Part shown: in pieces, positions 17,375-25,418 of the stretch
Position numbering within the stretch: the first letter of the stretch is position 1
Layout of the letters: every line of letters begins with the position of its first letter
From: CAZUHB01 sp964620445
Lineage (GTDB): Bacteria > Planctomycetota > B15-G4 > CAYZWU01
DNA length: 64,000 nucleotides
Direction of reading: 5' to 3'
Assembly: GCA_964620445.1 (NCBI GenBank)
Contig: CAZUHB010000012.1
Span: forward strand, 54,667-118,666
Position numbers and translations under genes: made by a program
The notes under the pieces: generated by a model
Database searches by the model: none
Seen by the model: only the letters and a program-made list of their open reading frames with translations
What the model was told of the DNA's origin: nothing

Positions 17375-18721
17375 TCAGGGAACGATCTCGATGGCGCCGG
17401 CGTTCGATGCGTAATCCCACGGGCTCGCCGTGGCATAAGCAAAATGCATCGTTTTCCCGATCCATACGGGCTGAAGTGGCGGTGCGTTCAATGACGCCGC
17501 TGCCCTGCCGGACCCATCGAGCAAACCCCAGAAAGCTGTGAACACGGGAGTATTCAGCCGATCGAGGATGTAATCGGTGAACCAGTCCCTGTTCAGCGGG
17601 ATCGTCGCGAGCCCGCCGGGAAGGAGCGTGCCCGGCTCGGTTCCCGATAGGCTTCCGGCGATGAGGTAATTCCGTCCCCCATTGCCGATGCCCGCGTCGA
17701 GGATCAGATCGACCGTTCCGCCGCTGCCCGCGGCGATCCAGTTCCGGCTCAGGCGGAGGGGGCCCGATGCGTGAAAGTACAGGATGCCCGCAGGGCCGTG
17801 GGAAGGGGTCCAGACGTCCTGGCCGCAGAGAATGTCGAGGACTCCGTCCCCGTCCCAATCGGCGATGTCGGGCCGGGCGCGGGAGTCGGTGTCGATGATC
17901 TGCCCCCCCGCTTCCATCGTGACTCCGCCGTCGAAGAAGGGATTGGCGTCGGAGCCCCTGTTCTCGAAGTAGAAGATGTTGCCGAACTCCTCGCCCACGA
18001 TGAGGTCCTTTTTCCCGTCGCGATTCCAGTCGGCAACCACGGGATTGCACCGCATCCCGACATCCAGATCGTTCAGGCCATCCCTGACATAACTCGCGCT
18101 GTTGAAGAGCGGATTCGAATTCGTGCCCTCGTTGATCAGGAGATTCACCTTCCCCGAGCCTTCGCCGCAGAAGACATCCTTTTTCCCGTCGTTGTTCCAG
18201 TCGACGACGCCCGGAAAGGAGACGTCGGTACAGTCGAAGTCGACCCCCGCAAGCTGGAGATAGGTGTACCCGCTGAAATCGGGAGCGCTGTTGGTTCCCG
18301 TGTTGAGGTAAATCCGGACCTTGCCGTCATAACCGCCCGTGAGGAGATCTTTCCTTCCGTCTTCGTCCCAGTCCACTACTCGTGGAGTCGCGCCGATGCA
18401 TCATCCATAGTTCGCCGTGATGGGAGATCCGTTCGATTCTACGTAGGTCCAGCCGTTGAAAAGGGGATTCAAGTCAGTGCCCCGGTTTTCGAACAGCTTG
18501 ATGTAGCCGTAGGAGAACTGACCGACGAGAAGGTCCTTGACACCGTCCTCGTTCCAGTCCACCACGCATGGAACGGAGCAGTAATCCACCTCCAGGTCCT
18601 GCCCGTTGTCCTGGATGAACAGGGGGGCCTCGAGTTCGGGAGCCTCCGCCCCCAGCATGCCGGAGACCAGAAAGGTCATGATTCCGGTCGCGGCAAGAAC
18701 GGTCCACTTTGGAGAAACCAT
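17375..18721 (-). CDS. Secreted FG-GAP/VCBS-repeat protein with in-frame UGA (putative selenoprotein)
   Basis: A 448-residue product if the TGA at 18401-18403 is read as selenocysteine (residue 107). The reading frame, repeat periodicity and product continue unbroken across it. After a signal peptide (about 1-26) come five FG-GAP-like repeats, each with a VVDWxxDGxKDLLVG core (calcium-binding DxDxDG type), then a C-terminal domain from about 320 that resembles domains on many secreted proteins of this lineage. Residue 107 is followed by Cys108 and lies six residues before the conserved repeat proline, where repeat 3 has a cysteine (DFDCTDVSFP). A hairpin follows 14 nt after the UGA. The start at 18721 follows GAGGAGTG; the ATG at 18736 has no site. 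The alternative is a nonsense mutation. Confidence 0.78.
18372..18386 (-). promoter_or_regulatory. SECIS-like hairpin of the FG-GAP gene
   Basis: On the minus strand, UCCAC-GAGUA-GUGGA forms a perfect 5-bp stem with a GU-containing 5-nt loop, starting 14 nt after the in-frame UGA. That is the position and size expected of a bacterial SECIS, in which SelB binds an apical-loop GU 16-37 nt from the UGA. Confidence 0.7.
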
Positions 18722-19084
18722 GAAATCACTCCTCATCGTGACAGCGTATTTTTAGGCGATCCGAGAGCCCGGGCGGGCTCGTATCTTCAATTAAGACATT
18801 ATATAGAAAGACGTTTCATCTCCAAAGAGTAAAACCCCGCCGTCCCGGGCGACCGGATCACCGATTCGGCTCCGAGGGAAAGTTGTCCGCGCGAGCCACA
18901 GCAGGAAGGCGCAAGTCGACAATGCCGGCTTCTGAGTAAAAACATGGACCCGCCATTTACCTACCACCTTAGTAGGTTTTTCAATTGAACTGCGCCGAAT
19001 CTCGACTATCTGAACTAACGAGGAGGGCCGTTCACCGAAGACGGTCTCTTTTAACAGTTTTCGATAATGCAAGAGGAGGCATCA
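18722..19084 (+). other. Divergent intergenic region between two UGA-containing genes
   Basis: A 363-bp spacer separating the minus-strand FG-GAP gene from the plus-strand thioredoxin-like gene. It contains an AT-rich stretch near 18785-18810 that could hold a minus-strand promoter, and the GAGGAGG ribosome site of the downstream gene at its end. I saw no repeat, RNA gene or further ORF. Confidence 0.55.
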
Positions 19085-19906
19085 ATGAGACACAACGCAC
19101 TTTGGCTTTTTTCAGTCTTGTTCGCAGTCTTTCTGGCACCGGCCGCTCTTGCGGCCGTTCCGGTCGGCTCGCCCGCGCCGGATTTCACCTTGAACGATGT
19201 CAATGGGAATCCGCACAGTCTTTCCGATTTCGAGGGAAAGGTCGTTCTTCTCAATTTCTGGCAGTCCACATGAGGGCCTTGTAATGCGGAGTTGCCGCAA
19301 ATCGACACACTGGCCGCAACCTATGGAGACCGGGGATTTGTCGTTCTCGGTATCAATCTCTGGGAAAGCCCGAGCACGGTGCAGACCTACCAGAACAACT
19401 ATCCCGACATTCTCATGCTCCACGATGTGTCCGGATCGGTCTGGGACGTTTACAAGATCGGCGGTTTCATCCCCCTGAACTATCTCCTCGACCACGACTT
19501 CGATCAGACCGTGGACTACAGGTCGGAAGGGTACAGTCACGGAACCATTTCGACACGCGTCTTGAACCTCCTCTCCCCCGTGAGTGTCGATCTCACTCTT
19601 GCCTCCCCCACGATCCAGCAGGGCACCTCGCTCGACTACACCGTCGTACTGGAGAACCACACGGCTTCGGCACAGTCCTTTTTTGCCGTCGTCGATGTGA
19701 AGCTTCCGTCGGGCAGCTTCTTCCCGCTCTATCCCTCGGCATTCAGTCTCACCCTGAGTGCGAGCGAAGTGAAGACCTACAATCCGAGTTATCCGCTCCC
19801 CGGCGGCGGTCCGGCGATCGGAACCTACGATCTGCGCGTTCAGCTCGGGACCTATCCGCCCGAACTCTGGATGACGGACAGCGAAACCTTCGAGATCGTT
19901 CCCTGA
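19085..19906 (+). CDS. Thioredoxin-fold (TlpA/redoxin-like) selenoprotein with UGPC active site
   Basis: A 273-residue product including selenocysteine 63, encoded by TGA at 19271-19273. The protein has a signal peptide (1-24) and a redoxin domain (PVGSPAPDFTLNDVNG ... VVLLNFW) with Sec at the first position of the CxxC motif: STUGPCNAELPQ, compared with the TWCGPC typical of TlpA. A C-terminal beta-sandwich follows (about 168-273). The frame continues without a break after the UGA into a canonical thioredoxin fold (GDRGFVVLGINLWE). A hairpin starts 11 nt past the UGA. It should act as a periplasmic thiol-disulphide or peroxide-reducing enzyme. The start at 19085 has a GAGGAGG site; an ATG at 19067 precedes that site. 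Confidence 0.93.
19285..19299 (+). promoter_or_regulatory. SECIS hairpin of the thioredoxin-like selenoprotein
   Basis: TGCGG-AGTTG-CCGCA makes a perfect 5-bp stem with loop AGUUG, 11 nt after the UGA. The GU lies in the apical loop within the window recognised by SelB. Confidence 0.85.
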
Positions 19907-19920
19907 TCGGACACAAATAA

Positions 19921-19954
19921 AAAAGGCCGGGCGTGCCACGCCCGGCCTTTTTTT
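19921..19954 (+). terminator. Bidirectional intrinsic terminator
   Basis: A-rich run, then GGCCGGGCGT-GCC-ACGCCCGGCC, then seven T: a 10-bp perfect stem flanked by A and T tracts. It lies between the convergent thioredoxin-like and Ntn-hydrolase genes and can end transcripts from both sides. Confidence 0.95.
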
Positions 19955-19984
19955 CTGGCCACACGGCCCGCCCGGGGGTGAAGG

Positions 19985-21088
19985 TCACTCCTGTCCACCC
20001 TCCTTCTTCGCCGGCGAGAAGCTCTCGGGATGGCCGGCTATCATCTCGAGGATCATATCGGGCGTGTTCGCCAGAAAGGTCGTATTCTTCCAGGACTCGT
20101 GGATCAGCTTCCTGTTGATCTCGAAGGTGTAGTCGTCGAAGCATTCGTGAACGTCGCCGACCGAGTCGAAATCGACATCGAGGACGCGGCAGGGAGAGTC
20201 GCAGGAAAAATCAAAATTCTCGAGCTCTACGATCTTCAATTTCGGGAGTTTGTTTGTCTTGAACAGAATGGCGAGGTTTTTCACGTCATAGACGATGCTC
20301 CACCGCGTGGCCTTGCCCTGGCTCACGTCGGCGAGGATCTTGAAGGCGTGGGCGATCGCCTCACCGTCATCGTCCCTGTCGTACCGCGCAACGCCGCGGG
20401 CGGCCCTGGCAAACCGGTCGAGCGAATTGGTCGATTCCGGGGGGATGACCCTCTCCCCGCCGAATCCCTCGCAGCTCTTCAGGTATCTGAGGGAGTCCGC
20501 GTAGGTGTTGTTGGCCGAAGCCTCGAAGGGCAGGCCTTCTGCCCTGTGCACAACCATCCTGCCCTCGATAAACTCGACCACCGCCGCGTCGCCGGTGGAG
20601 TCGCAGATCAGAAAATGGACCGGAACGCTGTCCCGCGTGATCCGGACGGCGGCATCGGTCGCGATGACCTCGTCCACGCTCCTACACGTGTCGAGCAGGT
20701 ACTGGACCCAGGTCAGCTCGCGCAGAGCGGGCCGGTCGTCGCGCTCGGGGTACACCGTACCCTGAAGCCACATCACCTCCACGACGAACCCCTTCTCGTT
20801 CATCCCTCCCATCGGCAATTCCCTGCCATACTGGTTGAAGGTGACGCTCCCGTAGGTGGAAACCCATCGCGCGGGCGCCTCCAGGGGAGGGATGAGAGCG
20901 GACTTGGACAGCCCCTTGTTGTTGACCATCACGAGTCCCACACCGATGCTCCAGTCGTAGTTGCGACCGAAAAGCAGACTCTGCCCGTCGTCGAGGCAAA
21001 AGGTGGTACACCCGTCCAGCGACGGACCGAACAAGACGACGTGAAGGACAAGAAGAAGAGCCAGAAGCCGGTTCAATGCGGATTTCAA
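19985..21088 (-). CDS. Choloylglycine hydrolase-family (linear amide C-N hydrolase, Ntn fold) protein
   Basis: A 367-residue protein if it starts at TTG 21088, which lies behind GAGGGGAGTCAACC; an ATG at 21115 gives 376 residues but has no ribosome site. After a hydrophobic signal sequence (about 1-25) comes the family nucleophile Cys27 in DGCTTFCLDDG, expected to become the N-terminal residue after processing, then GRNYDWS and the later ASANNTYADS region. The family includes bile salt hydrolase, penicillin V acylase and N-acyl homoserine lactone acylases. The substrate here is unknown. It is likely periplasmic. Acidic C-terminal extension present. Confidence 0.85.
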   Translation of the reverse strand: MKSALNRLLALLLVLHVVLFGPSLDGCTTFCLDDGQSLLFGRNYDWSIGVGLVMVNNKGLSKSALIPPLEAPARWVSTYGSVTFNQYGRELPMGGMNEKGFVVEVMWLQGTVYPERDDRPALRELTWVQYLLDTCRSVDEVIATDAAVRITRDSVPVHFLICDSTGDAAVVEFIEGRMVVHRAEGLPFEASANNTYADSLRYLKSCEGFGGERVIPPESTNSLDRFARAARGVARYDRDDDGEAIAHAFKILADVSQGKATRWSIVYDVKNLAILFKTNKLPKLKIVELENFDFSCDSPCRVLDVDFDSVGDVHECFDDYTFEINRKLIHESWKNTTFLANTPDMILEMIAGHPESFSPAKKEGGQE

Positions 21089-21219
21089 GGTTGACTCCCC
21101 TCGAGAAATGACCATGTGAAAGCAACACGCGGGGGAAGATGGACCGGTACATTATAATCGTCTGGATCGGAACCGTACCAGAAATTACCCTTCGGCGGTG
21201 CGGGATGATCCTGGCTTGC

Positions 21220-21567
21220 TCACTCCTTTTTCGCATCGAGAGCGAGGAGCTTCTTGTTCGTATCGGTCTTGAATCTCTCGGCGCAGTTCGGATTGCAGAA
21301 ATGAAGCGTGTACCCGCCGACTTCAATCGGATTCTGCTCCTTGCCGTCCATGCTGAAATCGCAGCCCGCGCAGAGGTGGACCACCTTGTCGGTCGTGCCG
21401 TCCAGGGCATCGAAGGCGGGAAGCTTGTCGAGCGCCTCGGCCGAGATCGGCGCCTCGGTCGGTTCGGTGTTCTCGGCAGACCCTTCTCCGCCGCAACCGG
21501 AGAGGAAGGCGGTCAGGATAGCGATTACGAAAGGACAGGTAAACCTGCATACTGGACTAATGCTCAT
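21220..21567 (-). CDS. Small lipoprotein with YHS/TRASH-like Cys-rich metal-binding domain
   Basis: A 115-residue protein with a lipoprotein signal (AILTAFLSGCGG, lipobox LSGC) and a C-terminal domain with CAGCDFSMDG then HFCNPNCAERF. The paired CxxC plus CxxxC layout resembles YHS/TRASH metal-binding domains that bind copper or zinc. It should sit on the outer face of a membrane. The start at 21567 follows GAGGAGAACGGGC and overlaps the end of the upstream membrane gene by 11 bp, so the two are probably translated together. Confidence 0.8.
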   Translation of the reverse strand: MSISPVCRFTCPFVIAILTAFLSGCGGEGSAENTEPTEAPISAEALDKLPAFDALDGTTDKVVHLCAGCDFSMDGKEQNPIEVGGYTLHFCNPNCAERFKTDTNKKLLALDAKKE

Positions 21568-22654
21568 GCCCGTTCTCCTCTGCCGGAAATTTTTCTTCTT
21601 TGACCTTTGGCTTCGGATCATCATAAAACCAGATGATCGGGGATTTCAGGAGTTCTTCCTTATCTCTGAACGTGGTATAGGCGAGTTCGAGCACGTAAAA
21701 GACTTCTCTCAATCTTTGGTAGTGAATGAACTGCTCGATGGCATATTTCGCAAAAACGGCGACTGTGATGACCACTATCGGAGAGATTATCGACTCGGTG
21801 AAAAACAAGCCGGCGTCCCAGGACATCTCCCACCCATGCCTCCAGCAGTAAAAAGCTCCAGCCATCAACACGATCACAAATCCTGTCAAACCGAATTTTA
21901 ACAGATTCATGCCGACATACCACGTTGATGTTGCCAGCCTGACATGCGCTTCGTTCCTGACGATGCGCCTGTACTTGTCCGGATTGTGAAAAGCCAATCG
22001 TATCTTCAACCTGTTGATATAGGTCTTGCTCCTGTGTTCTTTTTTCTCACTCCATTTGACCAGAGGCAGCAGGTGATCGTGGCCGCGCTCCCTCAGGTAA
22101 TAGTCGAGATGAGGATAGGGGAACTCGCAGTCTTGCGCGCTGTCGCAGCCGAAGGACTTTCTGAGATGGTCGATTTCTCTGGAACGCCCGTTCTTCTTAT
22201 TGAAATCTTCATCACTTTCACCGGGGTAGAGTTCGTCCAGTTCTTCTTTCGTCGGCTTGTTCTTTTTCGAAATACTGAGAAAACTCTTCCGGTCCGGCAC
22301 CTTGGGATCCTTGCGGTAGAACAGATGCCCGAAGACGTAGGACAAGATCAGGCTGAACAGGAAGAGACCGATCCAGATCATGTTGGGGGTATTCTGAATC
22401 GACTCGAAAAAGTTTTCCGCCGCCGTCGAAAGGGACACCATTTCTATCTCCTCTTTACCGGCATCCTTCTTCGGTGAAATGGACACGAGGAGCGCTCTCA
22501 AGGGTGGTATCAACGCAAAGAACGTGGCTATGGTGAAAAGTATGCCAGGGATCAGGCCGCCGAGAAGATCGACGAGAAAGTCGTGAAGACTGAATTTCAG
22601 GTTTTCAAATCGTTCGTCACCATCGTGAACGGATTTTCTCTCGGAGTCGGACAT
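21557..22654 (-). CDS. Four-pass membrane protein of unknown function
   Basis: A 365-residue protein with four predicted membrane helices at about 28-50, 92-113, 255-275 and 287-309. Between helices 2 and 3 lies a large charged loop (about 115-250) with a CDSAQDC pair. The C-terminus is charged and ends in GHEH. No family was recognised. It overlaps the downstream metal-binding lipoprotein gene, so a shared role in envelope metal or redox handling is possible, by inference only. The ribosome site is weak. Confidence 0.7.
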   Translation of the reverse strand: MSDSERKSVHDGDERFENLKFSLHDFLVDLLGGLIPGILFTIATFFALIPPLRALLVSISPKKDAGKEEIEMVSLSTAAENFFESIQNTPNMIWIGLFLFSLILSYVFGHLFYRKDPKVPDRKSFLSISKKNKPTKEELDELYPGESDEDFNKKNGRSREIDHLRKSFGCDSAQDCEFPYPHLDYYLRERGHDHLLPLVKWSEKKEHRSKTYINRLKIRLAFHNPDKYRRIVRNEAHVRLATSTWYVGMNLLKFGLTGFVIVLMAGAFYCWRHGWEMSWDAGLFFTESIISPIVVITVAVFAKYAIEQFIHYQRLREVFYVLELAYTTFRDKEELLKSPIIWFYDDPKPKVKEEKFPAEENGHEH

Positions 22655-22746
22655 GGCATTTTGTCTCGATTGATCCCGGAATCCTTCTCGAACGAAATCA
22701 TCCTGATCGGGGTTTATTCCCTATGTTCACCCGGGAACAATCTAAT

Positions 22747-23259
22747 CTACTCGGCGGGAGAATTCAACATCTCGCCCAGGGCTTGTGGCTCCGAAGGGTA
22801 CGATTCGAACTTCCATTTCGGTTGGTTCAACGTACTGAGTATCAGATCGAATAGCCCCACGGGCAGTATTCTGCCCAGAAATAGTGTGGGGAGAGCAAAA
22901 CAGAGCAGGAGCATCATGAATATCACTCCACCGTCCATTTTTCCGCCCTTCGTGAAGACGAACAGGAACGCGATGGCGATACAGGCGGCCAACCAGTAAA
23001 GGCGCATGAGAAGGGACCTGCGCCGCAGCTCTCCACGCTCCCGGCTCATGCGACGGCGCAGATTTTCGCCAAACTCTGTCGAGATCGCCGGCGGCGCGAC
23101 CTCCGAGAAGAAATCCCCGAGCGCCCTGTGCGCGATCCACTGGTCGCTGCAGGACGGACAGTTCGCGAGATGCTCCTCGAATACCCGGAGCTGCCTGTCG
23201 GTACACCTCTGATCGAGGTTCGTTTTGAATTCTTCGAAGACCGTGCATCGCTCATTCAT
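22747..23259 (-). CDS. Anti-sigma factor with zinc-finger (zf-HC2-like) domain
   Basis: A 170-residue protein with the HxxxCxxC zinc motif (HLANCPSC, about residues 29-36), the signature of zinc-finger anti-sigma factors. Two hydrophobic segments (about 87-105 and 112-135) follow, then a C-terminal tail. The ATG at 23259 overlaps the ECF sigma gene stop by 8 bp, so the pair is translationally coupled. It should hold the upstream sigma factor at the membrane until a signal arrives. An upstream in-frame ATG at 23343 would extend far into the sigma gene and is rejected. Confidence 0.87.
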   Translation of the reverse strand: MNERCTVFEEFKTNLDQRCTDRQLRVFEEHLANCPSCSDQWIAHRALGDFFSEVAPPAISTEFGENLRRRMSRERGELRRRSLLMRLYWLAACIAIAFLFVFTKGGKMDGGVIFMMLLLCFALPTLFLGRILPVGLFDLILSTLNQPKWKFESYPSEPQALGEMLNSPAE

Positions 23260-23821
23260 CGCCCCGTCCCTTCCGCAATGTGCGCGCCAGACGCTTTCGC
23301 CCGCGGTGGAGGTAGGACTTGACCGTTCCCGGGCGCGTTCCAAGGTATTCGGCGATTTCGGACACGGAACACTTCATCCAGTAGTGAAGATGGATCGCCG
23401 TCCGGTAGGGTTCGTCGAGCCGGTCGAGGCTCTCCACCAGAGCGCTGTCGCGGCCCCGTGTCATCACCGCTTCCAGAGGATCGTTCTTCTCCGCCGGTGC
23501 AGCCACCGAGTTCAACACTCCTTCCTCCTGAAAGGTGTTCCGGAATCGCGCCAGGCTTTTGCGCTCCAGGGCCTTGTTGACGGCGATGCGGTAGAGCCAG
23601 GTCGCGAAGCTGCTGTCTCCCCGGAAGGTCGAGACTTTCCGAAATACCTGGATAAAAACCTCCTGGGCGATGTCCTCCGCTTCAGCGGAGAATCTGGGCC
23701 CCATGACCGATGCGGCCAGACGGAACACCCTGTCCTTGTATCGGTCCACCAGGCGTTCGAAACATTCCTCCGAACCGCGGGACAAGAAAGCGTCCACCAG
23801 CGTGGCGTCGTCCGGTTCCAT
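23252..23821 (-). CDS. ECF RNA polymerase sigma factor (RpoE-like)
   Basis: A 189-residue classical ECF sigma factor. Region 2 is at about 22-88 (RVFRLAASVMG, AEDIAQEVFIQVFRKVSTFRGDSSFATWLYRIAVN), and region 4 is at about 128-182, with the helix-turn-helix CSVSEIAEYLGTRPGTVKSYLHRGRK. It lies directly upstream of, and overlaps, its zinc-finger anti-sigma gene, and starts 3 bp after the small membrane protein gene ends. The ribosome site is weak, suggesting coupling to the upstream gene. Confidence 0.95.
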   Translation of the reverse strand: MEPDDATLVDAFLSRGSEECFERLVDRYKDRVFRLAASVMGPRFSAEAEDIAQEVFIQVFRKVSTFRGDSSFATWLYRIAVNKALERKSLARFRNTFQEEGVLNSVAAPAEKNDPLEAVMTRGRDSALVESLDRLDEPYRTAIHLHYWMKCSVSEIAEYLGTRPGTVKSYLHRGRKRLARTLRKGRGDE

Positions 23822-23824
23822 GGA

Positions 23825-24259
23825 TCAGTTCATCTTTTTCTCGTATCCGCGGCAGAGCCCGTTGAACAGCAGGAGCCCGAGGCCGATCAGAGCCGGGATG
23901 AGACCGATCGGCCACATCGGCTCGAATTCGGGATCGTTCACCAGCCGGAAACCGACCGCAACCCCGACGCCGCCGAACAGGAAGAGCAGGCCGAAACAGA
24001 GCGCCGACATGCGGATCCACAACATGTAACTCAACCTGTCGGGCGCAAGCATGCGCGCCTTTTCATTCATCTGGGTGAGTTCGAGCGTTATGGCCTCGTG
24101 GTCGAGATCCTCGAACGAAATCCCCTTGTCCATGGCGGTCATCCTCTCCTCGTGAATGATCTTGCGGATCTGCATCTGTTTCGCCTCGCGCTGGTGCTTG
24201 CTCCAGACCGCCAGAGCCACGAGTCCAAGGATCAGCAGAATGACGGCAAACGTTTCCAT
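23825..24259 (-). CDS. Small membrane protein preceding the ECF sigma gene
   Basis: A 144-residue protein with an N-terminal membrane helix (3-20), a central charged stretch (20-70) and two C-terminal helices (about 82-105 and 116-136). A strong AAAGGAG site precedes ATG 24259. The topology resembles small bacterial proteins (such as DUF6249-like) often found next to ECF sigma/anti-sigma pairs. It is the first gene of the three-gene operon and may take part in signal sensing, which is inference. Confidence 0.75.
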   Translation of the reverse strand: METFAVILLILGLVALAVWSKHQREAKQMQIRKIIHEERMTAMDKGISFEDLDHEAITLELTQMNEKARMLAPDRLSYMLWIRMSALCFGLLFLFGGVGVAVGFRLVNDPEFEPMWPIGLIPALIGLGLLLFNGLCRGYEKKMN

Positions 24260-24493
24260 GATTCACTCCTTTCAGTCGGGTCCAGACTACATGGCGGCCG
24301 TGTAATCTTCCTTGTTCTTTTCAGCTTTTCGAGTTCGTCCTTTGGATGGGTCCTGTCGCGATCCGGTTGCAGACTAATCGGAAACAGAGCGGCGTGAATC
24401 GGGGTTTCTCCCCTATTTTCTCACGACATGAAGAGGATTGTCCTTATAATCTCCCTTTCGAGCCGCCGAGATGATGGCTTTGATAGGTGAACC

Positions 24494-25405
24494 ATGATCC
24501 GCTCCATTCTGCGCCAGGCGCGTGATTCCACGAAAGCCGCGATGCGTTCCGGGCGACCGAGGCTGTTCTTCCCGCTCGGACCGGCGCTCCTCGTCCTGCT
24601 CGTTGCCGGCGCCTGTGCGCTGTTCGAGACTCCCGATCGGAGAATCCGCGGGGATCTCTCCGGCGGCGGCGCCCTCGACACGATCCTTCTTTGCGAGAAA
24701 TCGTTCGAGGCCGGGCCGCTCCATTTCGACCATCGATTGCACTACGCTCCGCAATCGGAGGGGGGAGCGTCGATCGACTGCAAAGCCTGCCATCACGAAT
24801 ACGCCGGGCCGGAAAGCACCCCGCCGCAGGCGTGCAGCAACTGCCACTACTCCCACAGCAGCGCGAGAATCAAGGTCCTGCCCAGCTTATGAGACGCCGC
24901 GCACGAGGGGTGCAATGGCTGCCACCTGAAGAAGAACCGAAGGTACCCGAGCTCCACCCGCCTCGCCGAATGCGACGACTGCCATTCTCCCGCGCCCCCG
25001 CCCTCGGCGCCTTTCGGAAACGGTCACGAGCTTCAACTCACGGTGACCGTGGAAGGTTCCCTGATTTCCGACGAATCGGCTCTTGTCGCCGCGTTGAACG
25101 AGACCTTCCGAAGCGGCGCGTTCCGTTTGTGCAAAAACCGGTCGGCCGATCTGGAAGCCGCTATCGAGTTTCGTTTCTTCGAGGTTTTCGACAGCCTCAT
25201 CCCGCCCCGCTCGAACACAAGGCTCTTTCAGGGCTCCAGCACGGTGAGGGTTCTCGAAGGGGGCAGGGAAGTGTCCGTCTCGACGTTTCTGTCGAAGGTG
25301 GCCTGCGGACAGGAACCGCGCGCCTTGCACGAGAGGATCGCCGCGTTTTTGGTCCACGAGGCGGCCGAGACAGCCGGCGCACTCCTCGAGCCGCTCGTGG
25401 ATTAG
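24494..25405 (+). CDS. Multihaem c-type cytochrome with in-frame UGA (putative selenoprotein)
   Basis: A 303-residue product if TGA 24890-24892 is decoded as Sec133. Four haem-binding CxxCH motifs are present, two before the UGA (CKACH 96-100, CSNCH 114-118) and two after (CNGCH 140-144, CDDCH 160-164), so the frame is coding on both sides. The N-terminus has a membrane anchor or lipoprotein-like signal (about 23-41, ending VAGAC). Beyond residue 165 is a non-haem domain (about 172-300). A hairpin lies 16 nt past the UGA. In many c7/c3-type proteins the UGA position holds lysine (LKDAxH), so Sec is not replacing a known Cys and a nonsense mutation remains possible. AGGTGAACC precedes ATG 24494. 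Confidence 0.75.
24909..24926 (+). promoter_or_regulatory. SECIS-like hairpin of the multihaem cytochrome gene
   Basis: GGTGCA-ATGGC-TGCCACC folds with GGTG:CACC, one bulged C and CA:TG closing a 5-nt AUGGC loop. It starts 16 nt after the UGA, a position suitable for SelB, but the apical loop lacks the GU seen in the other three hairpins, so this is the weakest of the four. Confidence 0.5.
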
Positions 25406-25418
25406 CCGTCGCGACGGA

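Noticed and set aside
18401..18403. The TGA in the FG-GAP gene as a simple pseudogene mutation
   Set aside because: The frame, repeats and signal peptide are intact, a SECIS-like hairpin follows, and the window has two near-certain Sec genes. It is not formally excluded.
23825..25405. Minus-strand open frames across the cytochrome gene
   Set aside because: The plus-strand frame carries four CxxCH motifs; the reverse frames have no domain and are Arg-rich shadows.
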